Shown piece after piece: positions 17,679 through 25,469 of a DNA stretch of 64,000 nt (its first letter is position 1; each line of letters begins with the position of its first letter). The notes below the pieces were generated by a model, which was not told the DNA's origin, did no database searches, and saw only the letters and a list, made by a program, of their open reading frames with translations. The position numbers were made by a program, and so were the translations under genes. Source of the stretch: Streptomyces sp. NBC_01439 (GTDB taxonomy: Bacteria > Actinomycetota > Actinomycetes > Streptomycetales > Streptomycetaceae); the NCBI RefSeq assembly GCF_036227605.1, contig NZ_CP109487.1, forward strand, positions 1,984,001 through 2,048,000, in the 5' to 3' direction.

Positions 17679-18502
17679 GCCGCCGAGGCCAGAAGTCGGG
17701 CCACTTCGGTCGACTTCAGGTAGTACTCAGCGTGATGGAATTTGAACCCCTGGTGGATGACACCGTGTTCGTCGCTGTCGACGCCGCGGAAGCTGCGTGA
17801 GATCCCCTTGATGGGAATGGCGACCGGGTCTCCGGGGTCGGCCAGATTCGCCCAGCGACCCACCGCCCGAGGTCGCACGCCCATGCCGCCCTCGGGAGTG
17901 GGAACCAACCGATCGAAGATCACCTTGGGAACGGCGAGCGGCGAGCCCACCGTCACCCACAGCGGGACGTGCGGTGTTCCCTCCTGGTGCAGCGTCTCGT
18001 ACGCCACGACGGATCCCAGGGAATGAGCGATGAGAACGTCGGGCCGATGCTCGACGATCGTTTCGTGCAGCCGCCTCTGCACTTCCTCTCGTGCCGGGCC
18101 GGGGGTCCGGTAGGCGGTGACCTCCTTGGCCCAACGGACCATGAGCCACTCCATGAGCCACTCGGGGCACGCCCAGCTCTCCGCGATGTCGGCGATGCCG
18201 TCTCGCAGCAGGGTGGTCAGCAGTCCCTGAGCCAGGCGTCCGGACTCGGCGCCGCTGTTCGAAGACTGGGTTGCGAGGAGCCCGCGCAGCGTTTCCTCCT
18301 CCGCCTGCGTAAGGTCCTCCAGTTCCGTGTCGTCGCTCTGGCGGCCCTTTTCGCGCAGCAGATCGGCATAGTAGACGACCTGTACGTCTGCGTCGTCGAC
18401 GCCCAGGTGCTTGGCCCAGACGGCGGAAAGGTTCCGGGTGGCCGTTTCGGCCGACTCCCCCGGCCGGTGGTTGCCGATTCCGTGGATTCCGACGATCTTC
18501 AC
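17675..18502 (-). CDS. alpha/beta hydrolase (lipase/esterase-like), middle gene of STAND operon
   Basis: A 275-residue alpha/beta hydrolase. The strand-loop GIHGIGN at residues 5-11 is the oxyanion-hole region, AHSLGSVVAYE carries the nucleophile (Ser about 161), ADPGDPVAIP supplies the likely acid, and HHAEYY (about 256-260) the His. The form is that of PGAP1/lipase-like intracellular hydrolases. GTG start overlaps the STAND stop (GTGA) and its own stop overlaps the WD40 start (ATGA), so the three genes are translationally coupled. In that setting it may be an effector that attacks membrane lipid or another ester, which is inference. Confidence 0.85.
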   Translation of the reverse strand: MKIVGIHGIGNHRPGESAETATRNLSAVWAKHLGVDDADVQVVYYADLLREKGRQSDDTELEDLTQAEEETLRGLLATQSSNSGAESGRLAQGLLTTLLRDGIADIAESWACPEWLMEWLMVRWAKEVTAYRTPGPAREEVQRRLHETIVEHRPDVLIAHSLGSVVAYETLHQEGTPHVPLWVTVGSPLAVPKVIFDRLVPTPEGGMGVRPRAVGRWANLADPGDPVAIPIKGISRSFRGVDSDEHGVIHQGFKFHHAEYYLKSTEVARLLASAA

Positions 18503-20511
18503 TCCGGTCCTCCGGTGGAGTAGGGAAGGGCTTTGAGGTAGTCGGCCAATCCCTGGTGGAAGAGCCGGTAGAGCGTGGACCCGTCGCTCTCGACGCCGGT
18601 ACGCAAATAGAAGCGGCCTGCCTCCAGAAGCATCCGGACGTTGTGATCGCCGACCTCGGGGTCGAACTCGGGCGCGACGCAGACAACGGCGTCCGTGGGG
18701 AACCCCTCCCCCTTGGCCCAGGCCACTGCGGCCAACACGGCCCGCAGGCGGGGGCCTTCCGGGTGCAGGCTCAGGTCGAGTTCCAGCACGCCGGGGAGCG
18801 TGAGGGGGACGCTCGCGCCCAGTTCCTCGGCGGCTTCCACGTCTGCCGGCGCCTCAAGCGTCTCCAGCGCCCGGCCGTAGATGCGTGCCACTAGGAACGG
18901 ACCCCACTCCTGTGTGGCCCGGGGGTCCTTCGTGAGGGTGGCGGCGATCGTCTGGGCCAGCGTGGTGCGGACGGAGCGCCGGGATGCATCGCAGTAATCG
19001 GGGAGTCCGGCGAGACGCAGCACGAGGTGGTGGGCAAGGTCGGCCCGCAGCTCGTCCACCGGTACGTCGTCCAGGTCGAGCAGCGTCCCGCGCCGCGCGG
19101 CCTGCCCCAACAGCGGCTGAAAGCGCGTGCCGCGCCGCGTGCCGACGAGGAGCCGGACGATGGGCTGGCCATCCGGGCGTACGCCCTCCACCAGCGGCAG
19201 CAGCAGCCGCTGCATCAGGTCGACGGGGTCGTCGGCCTCATCCAGGGCATCGAAGATCAGCGGCGGCACGGCCGGGAGCAGAGCCAGCGCCTCGATCAGA
19301 TCGGGTACGGTCCACGGCTCGGCGCTCCCGGTGTCGCGGCCGGCAAGCCGCCACTGCAGGGCCAAGGAAGTGACTACGGCTTCGAGGTCGCGGTTGCGCG
19401 CGTGGATCGCCGCCAGCATCGGGTTCGGTGAGGGAACACCGTCGGGCTGCTGCGCGGCCAGGTGCTTGCGGATGTCGGGTGCAGCCCGGACGATCTCCTC
19501 GTGCCCGGCGCAGACCAGCGACCCCAGCAGGGCCGACTTGCCGGACCCGGGTGCGCCGGTGACGACACGCAGCCCACCGCAGGCGGGGTCGTCCACCCAA
19601 GGGGCGAGTTCGGCAAGCTGCCGGGTGCGACCCACAAAGTGATCACCAACCCGATCCATGAAGTGCTCAGCGCCCAGGTCGGCGACGAACGCCCGCACAG
19701 GGGGCTCGACCGCCTGAAGCCGTTCCAACCGGGGGTCGCTGACCCAGTTCGGGTTGGCGAAGAATGGCAACTCGAGCGGCTGCGAGGTGTCGACCTTGGT
19801 GGAGTGGACCTTCTGTCTACTGTTGATCTCGCTCAGCCGGAGCTGGATCGCCGACGTCACCCGGTCCCACCGGACGTAACGCAGCAGAGGTGACGTATCG
19901 AGGCCGTTAGCGGCGATCTCTTCCAGAACTTCGGCCACAGCGGTGCTGAACGCACCGTCGTAGGCCGCACGGTCCGGACTCGTGGCCGCGATCACCCAGG
20001 CGTGCAGCTGATCGTCGGGGATCTGAGCCAACTGCGCGATCCGGGCCGTACGTCCGGCACGGCACAGGTCGACCAGGAACAGCATCGGGTGCGGCAGACC
20101 GTTGGCCTCTTGGACCCAGAGACTCACATCAGTGCCCACCCCGGTGTCGCCGCAAGACGGCACCATGGCCAACCGCTCCGAGCCCTCGGCCGCCTTGGTC
20201 CGCCCCCTGCCCGCCGGCATCGTCGTGCCGTGCGAGATCACGTGCACAATGCGGTACTGCTCTTCGCTCGCGTCGGTCCAACTGCGCCGCACGGTCTTGC
20301 GGTCGGGCTCTCGCACCGCTGTGACGTCGTACGCGAGCTTCGAGTAGGCCTGCTCCAACCTGGACATCAGGTCCGGCACGAAGGGGAGTTCATCCCACCC
20401 GTGCACACCGGGTAGCGGTTCCTCGCCCTCAGCAACAGCCGGGGCGAACCGGCTCACGCCCATCAGCAGCGCCCGCGACGGATCAGCCCCTCCGGGCGTC
20501 GCATCCCCCAT
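18499..20511 (-). CDS. caspase-like peptidase fused to STAND/NACHT-type NTPase
   Basis: A 670-residue two-domain protein. Residues 10-240 form a caspase-like (C14) domain with the His motif HVISHGT (His94) and the Cys motif FLVDLCRAG (Cys150). A linker PNWVSDPRLERL leads to a STAND-type P-loop NTPase: HFVGRTRQLAEL, Walker A GAPGSGKS (319-326) and Walker B LIFDALDEAD (418-427). The C-terminus ends at RLFHQGLADYLKALP, the point where single-chain relatives pass into a helical linker and WD40 repeats. Those parts are in a separate gene here. AGGAG precedes the ATG by four bases. First gene of the operon; likely a ligand-triggered protease of a defence or self/non-self system. Confidence 0.88.
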   Translation of the reverse strand: MGDATPGGADPSRALLMGVSRFAPAVAEGEEPLPGVHGWDELPFVPDLMSRLEQAYSKLAYDVTAVREPDRKTVRRSWTDASEEQYRIVHVISHGTTMPAGRGRTKAAEGSERLAMVPSCGDTGVGTDVSLWVQEANGLPHPMLFLVDLCRAGRTARIAQLAQIPDDQLHAWVIAATSPDRAAYDGAFSTAVAEVLEEIAANGLDTSPLLRYVRWDRVTSAIQLRLSEINSRQKVHSTKVDTSQPLELPFFANPNWVSDPRLERLQAVEPPVRAFVADLGAEHFMDRVGDHFVGRTRQLAELAPWVDDPACGGLRVVTGAPGSGKSALLGSLVCAGHEEIVRAAPDIRKHLAAQQPDGVPSPNPMLAAIHARNRDLEAVVTSLALQWRLAGRDTGSAEPWTVPDLIEALALLPAVPPLIFDALDEADDPVDLMQRLLLPLVEGVRPDGQPIVRLLVGTRRGTRFQPLLGQAARRGTLLDLDDVPVDELRADLAHHLVLRLAGLPDYCDASRRSVRTTLAQTIAATLTKDPRATQEWGPFLVARIYGRALETLEAPADVEAAEELGASVPLTLPGVLELDLSLHPEGPRLRAVLAAVAWAKGEGFPTDAVVCVAPEFDPEVGDHNVRMLLEAGRFYLRTGVESDGSTLYRLFHQGLADYLKALPYSTGGPE

Positions 20512-20935
20512 GCCGCTCCTCCCCCACCCGGGAATGCCGACCAGCGGCCCCTTGCGGAGACCACCCGGCGATCGTACCGGCCGACCAGGTCAGCAACTGC
20601 TCGGGCTAGAGTCCAAGGCACAGGACGCAGGCCCAGGACGCAGGCCCAGGACGCAGGCCCAGGACGCAGGCCCAGGACGCAGGCCGAGCAGCCCGTTGCG
20701 GCCGCGCGGCCTGCCGTCTCTGCGAGGCTCTCGACAGCCTCACATCCGCACGATCTGCGCCTGCGCCACCACTCGGAGTGACCCGTTCGGCAACGGAAGG
20801 GGCGCGAAGAGCCCCGTCCGTCCCCCGGCCGCTCCGCGCGAGCGGACCCGTCGATGTCACGGACGGTCCGCTCGCGCTCCTCGGGGCTCAGCCTGCCCCA
20901 TCACCGCGCTGACTGCGGCAGCTCCGCGTCCGGCG
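20512..20935. other. 424-base intergenic region with tandem repeats
   Basis: Lies upstream of the STAND operon and downstream of the next leftward gene. It contains the 13-bp tandem array at 20622-20684 and should hold the STAND operon promoter close to 20530-20600. No protein-coding gene is supported. Confidence 0.6.
20622..20684. repeat. 13-bp tandem repeat, five copies
   Basis: Unit AGGACGCAGGCCC repeated at 20622, 20635, 20648 and 20661 without change, plus a fifth partial copy (12 of 13) at 20674. It lies about 110-175 bp upstream of the STAND start codon, where promoter-proximal regulation is possible. Confidence 0.95.
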
Positions 20936-22129
20936 TCACCGCTCGCCCGCCAGGTCCAGATCACCGGCCCTGGACCCACTCGCCTCCGGTTCCACCGGCT
21001 TCGGGCGACGCCACGGGTGGGCGATCGGACGGGCGATGGGGCGCCACCACGGATCCACGGGCAGCGTTCCGGCAGGCTCGAAGGGCTCGCCCGGGCGCGG
21101 GAGCGCCACCAGCTGGTCGGCCCCCTCCGCAGCGTCGACCGTCCACTCCCCCGGCTCCGCCCAGGCGTGCAGGGCCAGGTTGAAGGTGCCCCAGTGGATC
21201 GGCAGCATCGTCCCGCGCGGGACGCCGCCCTGCAGGTCGAGGTGGGCGCGCATGCCCTCCTCCGGCGTCATGTGGATGTCGGGCCAGTACTCCGAGTAGG
21301 CGCCGATCTGGATCATGGTGGCGTCGAAGGGCCCGTGCTCGGCACCGATCTCCTCGAAGCCGGGGAAGTATCCGGTGTCCCCGCTGTGGTAAATCCGGTG
21401 CTCGGCGCCCGCGACGACCCAGGACGCCCACAGGGTGTGCTGCTGGTTGCGCAGGCCGCGGCCGCAGAAGTGCCGGGCGGGGGTGGCCGTGAGCGAGAGG
21501 CCGGCGATCTCGGTGCTCTCGTTCCAGTCCAGCTCGCGCAGCCGGTCGGCCGGAACGCCCCAGCGTTCCAGGTGCGCGCCGACGCCCAGCGGGACGGCGA
21601 AGACCGTGTCCGTCCCGACCAGCGCCTTGATCGTCGGCAGGTCGAGGTGGTCGTAGTGGTCGTGCGAGATGACCACGACGTCGACCGTGCCCAGCGAGGC
21701 CAGCGGAACCGGTACGGGGTGCAGTCGCTTGGGGCCGGCGAAGGGGAAGGGGGAGCATCTCTCGCCCCACACCGGATCGAACAGCACCCGGCGCCCGTCG
21801 ATCTCCGCGAGCACGCTGGAGTGTCCCATCCAGGTCAGCCGCAGGCCGCTCGCGGGCGGCTTCGCCAGGTCCGCGAGGGTCGTCGGGTGGACCGGGATCG
21901 GTGCGGCGGGGCTGCGCCGCTCCCGCTGCTCCCGATGGAAGTAGATCTTCGCGAACTCCGCCATCGACCCCGAGGGCCGGTTCCGGGCCCCGACCGGGTT
22001 CTGGAAGACGCCGTCGGCGAAGTTCGGCGAACGGCGGATCCGCTCCAGCCGGGCACCGGACGGGTCCGCACCGAAGGCTTCGGGCCGCAGGGCACGCAGC
22101 CGCGGACGCAGGGGACGGGAGCCGGTCAA
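20936..22129 (-). CDS. metallo-beta-lactamase-fold hydrolase (NAPE-PLD/UlaG-like)
   Basis: A protein of about 397 residues with the metallo-beta-lactamase fold. The metal site is SHDHYDHLD (HxHxDH), with ATPARHF, YHSGDTGYF and LPIHWGTFNL completing the ligands. The preceding TWMGHSSVLAEIDGRRVLFDPVW is typical of the NAPE-PLD/RomA group, which cleaves phosphodiesters or lipids. The start is uncertain: a TTG at 22129 has GGAGG four bases upstream, whereas ATGs at 22177 and 22189 have weaker sites. No signal peptide is clear. Substrate unknown. Confidence 0.85.
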   Translation of the reverse strand: MTGSRPLRPRLRALRPEAFGADPSGARLERIRRSPNFADGVFQNPVGARNRPSGSMAEFAKIYFHREQRERRSPAAPIPVHPTTLADLAKPPASGLRLTWMGHSSVLAEIDGRRVLFDPVWGERCSPFPFAGPKRLHPVPVPLASLGTVDVVVISHDHYDHLDLPTIKALVGTDTVFAVPLGVGAHLERWGVPADRLRELDWNESTEIAGLSLTATPARHFCGRGLRNQQHTLWASWVVAGAEHRIYHSGDTGYFPGFEEIGAEHGPFDATMIQIGAYSEYWPDIHMTPEEGMRAHLDLQGGVPRGTMLPIHWGTFNLALHAWAEPGEWTVDAAEGADQLVALPRPGEPFEPAGTLPVDPWWRPIARPIAHPWRRPKPVEPEASGSRAGDLDLAGER

Positions 22130-22225
22130 AGCGCCTCCAGGGAGGATGGGGTCAGGATGGTCGTGCTCTACGACCATCCCAACGCACACCGGCCCCGAAG
22201 GATTCCGCTTCCGGCTCCTCGCCCG

Positions 22226-23011
22226 CTACAGCGGCAGCAGGTCCGGCCGCTTCGCCTCCACGTGGTCCCCGGAGGACTCCCCGCGCAGCCGTCGGCCGAT
22301 CCACGGCGCGAGGTGTTCGCGCGCCCACTGGATGTTGTCCCGGGTGACGTCCACCGAGCCGCGCGGCTGCTGCGGGGGCCACGGCTGGTCGGGGTCGGCC
22401 GGCACGTCCAGCCCGAGCACCTGCGCGGCGCGCAGCGCGACCCGCGTGTGCCCCTCGGGCGAGAGGTGCAGGCGGTCCGTGTCCCAGGCCCGCCGGTCCT
22501 GTACGGACTTCAGCGACCAGAGGTCGAGCACCGGGCAGTCGTAGCGGTCGGCGATGGCGCGGACGTGCGCGCTGTACGTCGCCACCTTGCCGCGCAGGTG
22601 CTTGAGCACCGGTACGCCCCGGGTGTCGAAGCCGGTGGTGATCATGACCTGGCCCACGGCCCCGGTGAGGTCGGCGACGGCCGCCTCGAACCGCTCCGCC
22701 ACGTCGTCCGGGTCGGTGCCGGGCCGGATGATGTCGTTGCCGCCCGCGCAGAAGGTCACCAGGTCCGGTGCGAGGGCCTTGGCCCTCGGAAGCTGGTCGG
22801 CCACGATCTGGTCGAGGAGCTTCCCCCGCACCGCCAGATTCGCATACCGGAAGTCGTGCTCTTCGCGCTGATCGGCCAGGAGCACGGCGAGCCGGTCCGC
22901 CCAGCCGAGAAATGAATCCCCGGGTCCCGGGTCCCCCACGCCCTCGGTGAAGCTGTCCCCGATCGCCGCGTACGAGCCGATGGTCTTGAGTTTCGTCGTC
23001 GTCGCTGCCAC
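22226..23011 (-). CDS. SGNH/GDSL family hydrolase
   Basis: A 261-residue SGNH hydrolase, an esterase or lipase fold. All four blocks are present: IGDSFTEGVGD (Ser nucleophile, block I), the Gly in VRGKLLDQ (block II), FCAGGNDII (Asn, block III) and DRLHLSPEGH (Asp-x-x-His, block V). There is no signal peptide, so the protein is probably intracellular. The ATG at 23011 opens MAATTTKLK. It is separated from the M23 peptidase gene by a strong hairpin terminator and seems to be its own unit. Confidence 0.9.
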   Translation of the reverse strand: MAATTTKLKTIGSYAAIGDSFTEGVGDPGPGDSFLGWADRLAVLLADQREEHDFRYANLAVRGKLLDQIVADQLPRAKALAPDLVTFCAGGNDIIRPGTDPDDVAERFEAAVADLTGAVGQVMITTGFDTRGVPVLKHLRGKVATYSAHVRAIADRYDCPVLDLWSLKSVQDRRAWDTDRLHLSPEGHTRVALRAAQVLGLDVPADPDQPWPPQQPRGSVDVTRDNIQWAREHLAPWIGRRLRGESSGDHVEAKRPDLLPL

Positions 23012-23112
23012 GAGAACCCATCCTTCACTCCCGTAACCAACCTACGCCAACGTAATGAGGGGTTGACGGACCGTGATCTGTACCACGTCGGGGATAAGGA
23101 ATAAGTACACAT

Positions 23113-23143
23113 GGGGCCGGGACCCCCCTCGGGTCCCGGCCCC
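23113..23143. terminator. hairpin terminator after the M23 peptidase gene
   Basis: A perfect 13-bp stem (23113-23125 with 23131-23143), all G/C apart from one A:T pair, with a five-base loop. Read leftward it is followed by a T-rich stretch. It ends the leftward peptidase transcript. Confidence 0.85.
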
Positions 23144-23178
23144 ACGCGTGTCGGTGCTCCTTCCTGCGGCGGGTGCCG

Positions 23179-24144
23179 TCAGAGGCTCGCGCCCTTGGAG
23201 CGGAGGTAGGCGATCGGGTCCATGTCCGAGCCGTAGGACGGGGTCGTACGGATCTCGAAGTGGAGGTGCGGGCCGGTCGAGTTGCCGGTGGACCCGGAGA
23301 GGCCGATGGCCTGCCCCGCGGTGACGCTCTGGCCGGAGGAGACGGAGAGCTGGGACAGGTGGGCGTACTGGGAGTACTTGCCGTCCGCGTGCCGGATGAC
23401 GACCTCGTTGCCGTACGAGCCGCTCCAACCGGCGGAGACCACGGTGCCCGCGCCGACGGCCTTGACGGTGGTGCCCATGGCGGCGATGAAGTCGACGCCG
23501 GTGTGATAGCCGGAGGACCACATGGCACCCGCGACCTTGTACTGGGTGGAGATGCCGCCGCTGACCGGCGCCACGAAGCCGGCGGTCGACTGCGGCGCGG
23601 CGGCGGGGGCCTCGGCCCGGGGCTCGGCGGCGGCTTCCGGCTGCGCCGGGGCAGCCTGCTCGGCCTGCTTGCGGGCCGGCTTCGGCGCGGCCGGCGCGGC
23701 CTGCTCCGCATCGGCTTCGGGGGCCGGGCCGGCCTCGGCCTCGGCGGGCGCCGGCGCGCCGGGACCGCCGAGGTGGAGCTTCAGGCCCGGGTGGATCAGC
23801 GACGGGTTGCCCCCGACGGCCTCGCGGTTGTCGGCGTACAGCTGCTCCCAGCCGCCGGACAGGTGGCGCTCGGCCGCGATCTTGGAGAGGTAGTCGCCCG
23901 GCACGACGGTGTAGACGGTCGGGGCGGCCTGCACGGCGGCGACGGGGGCCGCCTGCAGGGCGGCGGGGGCCTGCGGCGCCACCGCGGGGGTCACCGCGGT
24001 CGCGGTGGCCGGGGCGCCGGCCGCGTGGGCGCCGGCAGCACCGATCAGCGGCAGCGCGAGGGCCGCGCCACCGGTTCCGGCGACGGCGAAACCGCGGGAA
24101 AGGGAAAGGGACTTGGGGCGGCGGTGCTTACCCTTTGCAGGCAT
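23179..24144 (-). CDS. secreted LysM and M23 peptidase (peptidoglycan hydrolase)
   Basis: A 321-residue exported cell-wall hydrolase. A signal peptide (basic KGKHRRPKSLSLSRG, hydrophobic core, AHA-A cleavage near residue 41) is followed by a LysM domain (YTVVPGDYLSKIAAE, LIHPGLKLHLG, about 78-130), an Ala/Pro/Glu-rich spacer, and an M23 metallopeptidase domain with the zinc ligands HTGVDF and HLHFE. It should cleave peptide cross-links in peptidoglycan. ATG 24144 has GAGAGGA seven bases upstream. The leader carries a c-di-AMP riboswitch, as is known for Streptomyces resuscitation and wall-lysis genes, so expression is probably tied to c-di-AMP level. Confidence 0.93.
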   Translation of the reverse strand: MPAKGKHRRPKSLSLSRGFAVAGTGGAALALPLIGAAGAHAAGAPATATAVTPAVAPQAPAALQAAPVAAVQAAPTVYTVVPGDYLSKIAAERHLSGGWEQLYADNREAVGGNPSLIHPGLKLHLGGPGAPAPAEAEAGPAPEADAEQAAPAAPKPARKQAEQAAPAQPEAAAEPRAEAPAAAPQSTAGFVAPVSGGISTQYKVAGAMWSSGYHTGVDFIAAMGTTVKAVGAGTVVSAGWSGSYGNEVVIRHADGKYSQYAHLSQLSVSSGQSVTAGQAIGLSGSTGNSTGPHLHFEIRTTPSYGSDMDPIAYLRSKGASL

Positions 24145-24159
24145 GACGAATTCCTCTCC

Positions 24160-24310
24160 GGCGCCTGCGAGGTGAGCTGTCGGGTTCGGACTGGAGATGT
24201 CCGGACGTACATGTAGGAGACATGCACGTCTTCACCCCGAGCCGTCCCGGCGAATGGATCTCCGGGTCGGCGGCTTACCTGGTTCCCCCGCTCCTGCCGC
24301 GCGAATAGGT
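24160..24310 (-). promoter_or_regulatory. ydaO-type c-di-AMP riboswitch
   Basis: The leader RNA of the M23 peptidase gene reads, on the minus strand, GCGGGGGAACCAGGTAAGCC (complement of 24273-24292), then GGGGTGAA, then CCGAACCCGACAGCTCACCT (24171-24190) and GCAGGCGCC before the Shine-Dalgarno. These are the hallmark conserved blocks of the ydaO (c-di-AMP) riboswitch, in order. It probably turns the hydrolase gene off when c-di-AMP is high. The outer edges are approximate. Confidence 0.85.
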
Positions 24311-24637
24311 CGGATGCGGTTTCCGGGAGGCGGCAGGATTTGGCGGTCCACCCGGATCGATCGCGAAGGTAATCCCTTGCGGCCGCGGGGAACAAGCCGT
24401 GAATTCCCTGACGGAATAACAGGCATGAGGGACCGCCGGAATTACCGTCACCCTGCGTCCATTCCCCACCGCCAACGACCGCCCCGACGGGGCCATTCGC
24501 CCTTAGCGATCAGGCACTCACGGTCACCGTATGATCTGGCTCACGGGGACGTGCCCGATCTCGCCTCCGGATATGGCAAGTTGGCGCCAAGTAGTGTAAT
24601 TCGGACAGAGGGCCCAGGACGTGGCGGAGGAGTTGCT
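24311..24637. other. divergent promoter region of the M23 and phosphatase genes
   Basis: This 327-base stretch must contain promoters for the leftward riboswitch transcript and the rightward phosphatase. A perfect palindrome TTGGCGCCAA at 24581-24590 lies 47 bases before the phosphatase start and could be an operator. No gene is supported here. Confidence 0.5.
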
Positions 24638-25429
24638 TTGACCCAGCAGATACAGGAGCCGGAGCTGTCCGGAGTGCGCAATTTCCGCGATGTGGGCGGA
24701 TTGCCGACTTCTGACGGACGAACGGTCAAGACGGGACGACTGTTCCGAAGCGGACATCTCGCACATGCCACCGAAAGCGATGCAGAGTTCCTCGCCTCGC
24801 TCGGTCTCCACACCATCTTCGACTTCCGCAACGTCGCCGACCACGCGCTGGAGGGACCGGACGTCGAGCTGCCCGGCGTCCGGAACGTCAACATCCCGCT
24901 CTCGGACCCGGCCGACGGACGGGAGTTCTGGCGGCTGGTCCGCGACGGCGACCTCGCGCAGCTGCGCGAGATCCTGGGCGACGGCAAGGCGGCCGCCCGG
25001 ATGTCGAACTCGTACCGCGAGATCATCCGGCAGCGCACCGCCGAACACGGTCGGGTCGTGCACGCCCTCGCCGGGGACAGCGTCCCCGCGCTGATGCACT
25101 GCGCGGCCGGCAAGGACCGGGCCGGCCTGTCGATCGCCGTCACCCTGCTCGCGCTGGGCGTGGAACGCGAGGCGATCGTGGCGGACTACCTGGAGTCGAA
25201 CGCCCCGCACCGCCGCTACCGCGTGCGCCGCACCGACGAGTCGGCGGCCGCCCGCTCCCCCGAGGTGATGGAGCTGCTCGCGCCGCTCTTCGACGCCCGC
25301 GCCGAGTACCTGGTGGCCGCCTTCGACACCATCGACGAGATCTGGGGCGGGGTGGACCGCTACCTGGCGGAGGGCCTCGGACTGACGCCCGAGACCCTCG
25401 ACCGACTGCGCGACCGGCTCCTGGTCTGA
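24638..25429 (+). CDS. tyrosine-protein phosphatase (DUF/Tyr_phosphatase_3 type)
   Basis: A 263-residue protein tyrosine or dual phosphatase. The opening LSGVRNFRDVGGLPTSDGRTVKTGRLFRSGHL is the family signature, and the catalytic loop is HCAAGKDRAG (Cys nucleophile, Arg). It resembles bacterial lipid/protein phosphatases related to MptpB. A TTG at 24638 is taken as start because GGAGGAG lies five bases before it, and the resulting protein begins MTQQIQEPELSGV. It is transcribed away from the M23 peptidase. The physiological substrate is unknown. Confidence 0.9.
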   Translation: MTQQIQEPELSGVRNFRDVGGLPTSDGRTVKTGRLFRSGHLAHATESDAEFLASLGLHTIFDFRNVADHALEGPDVELPGVRNVNIPLSDPADGREFWRLVRDGDLAQLREILGDGKAAARMSNSYREIIRQRTAEHGRVVHALAGDSVPALMHCAAGKDRAGLSIAVTLLALGVEREAIVADYLESNAPHRRYRVRRTDESAAARSPEVMELLAPLFDARAEYLVAAFDTIDEIWGGVDRYLAEGLGLTPETLDRLRDRLLV

Positions 25430-25469
25430 CGCGGCGGGGAACGGCTTCCCCCACGGGGTGGGCGGGCCG

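Noticed and set aside
20510..22915. Long plus-strand frames antisense to the metallo-hydrolase and SGNH genes
   Set aside because: They are Arg/Pro/Gly-rich mirror frames typical of high-GC DNA, without motifs or ribosome binding sites.
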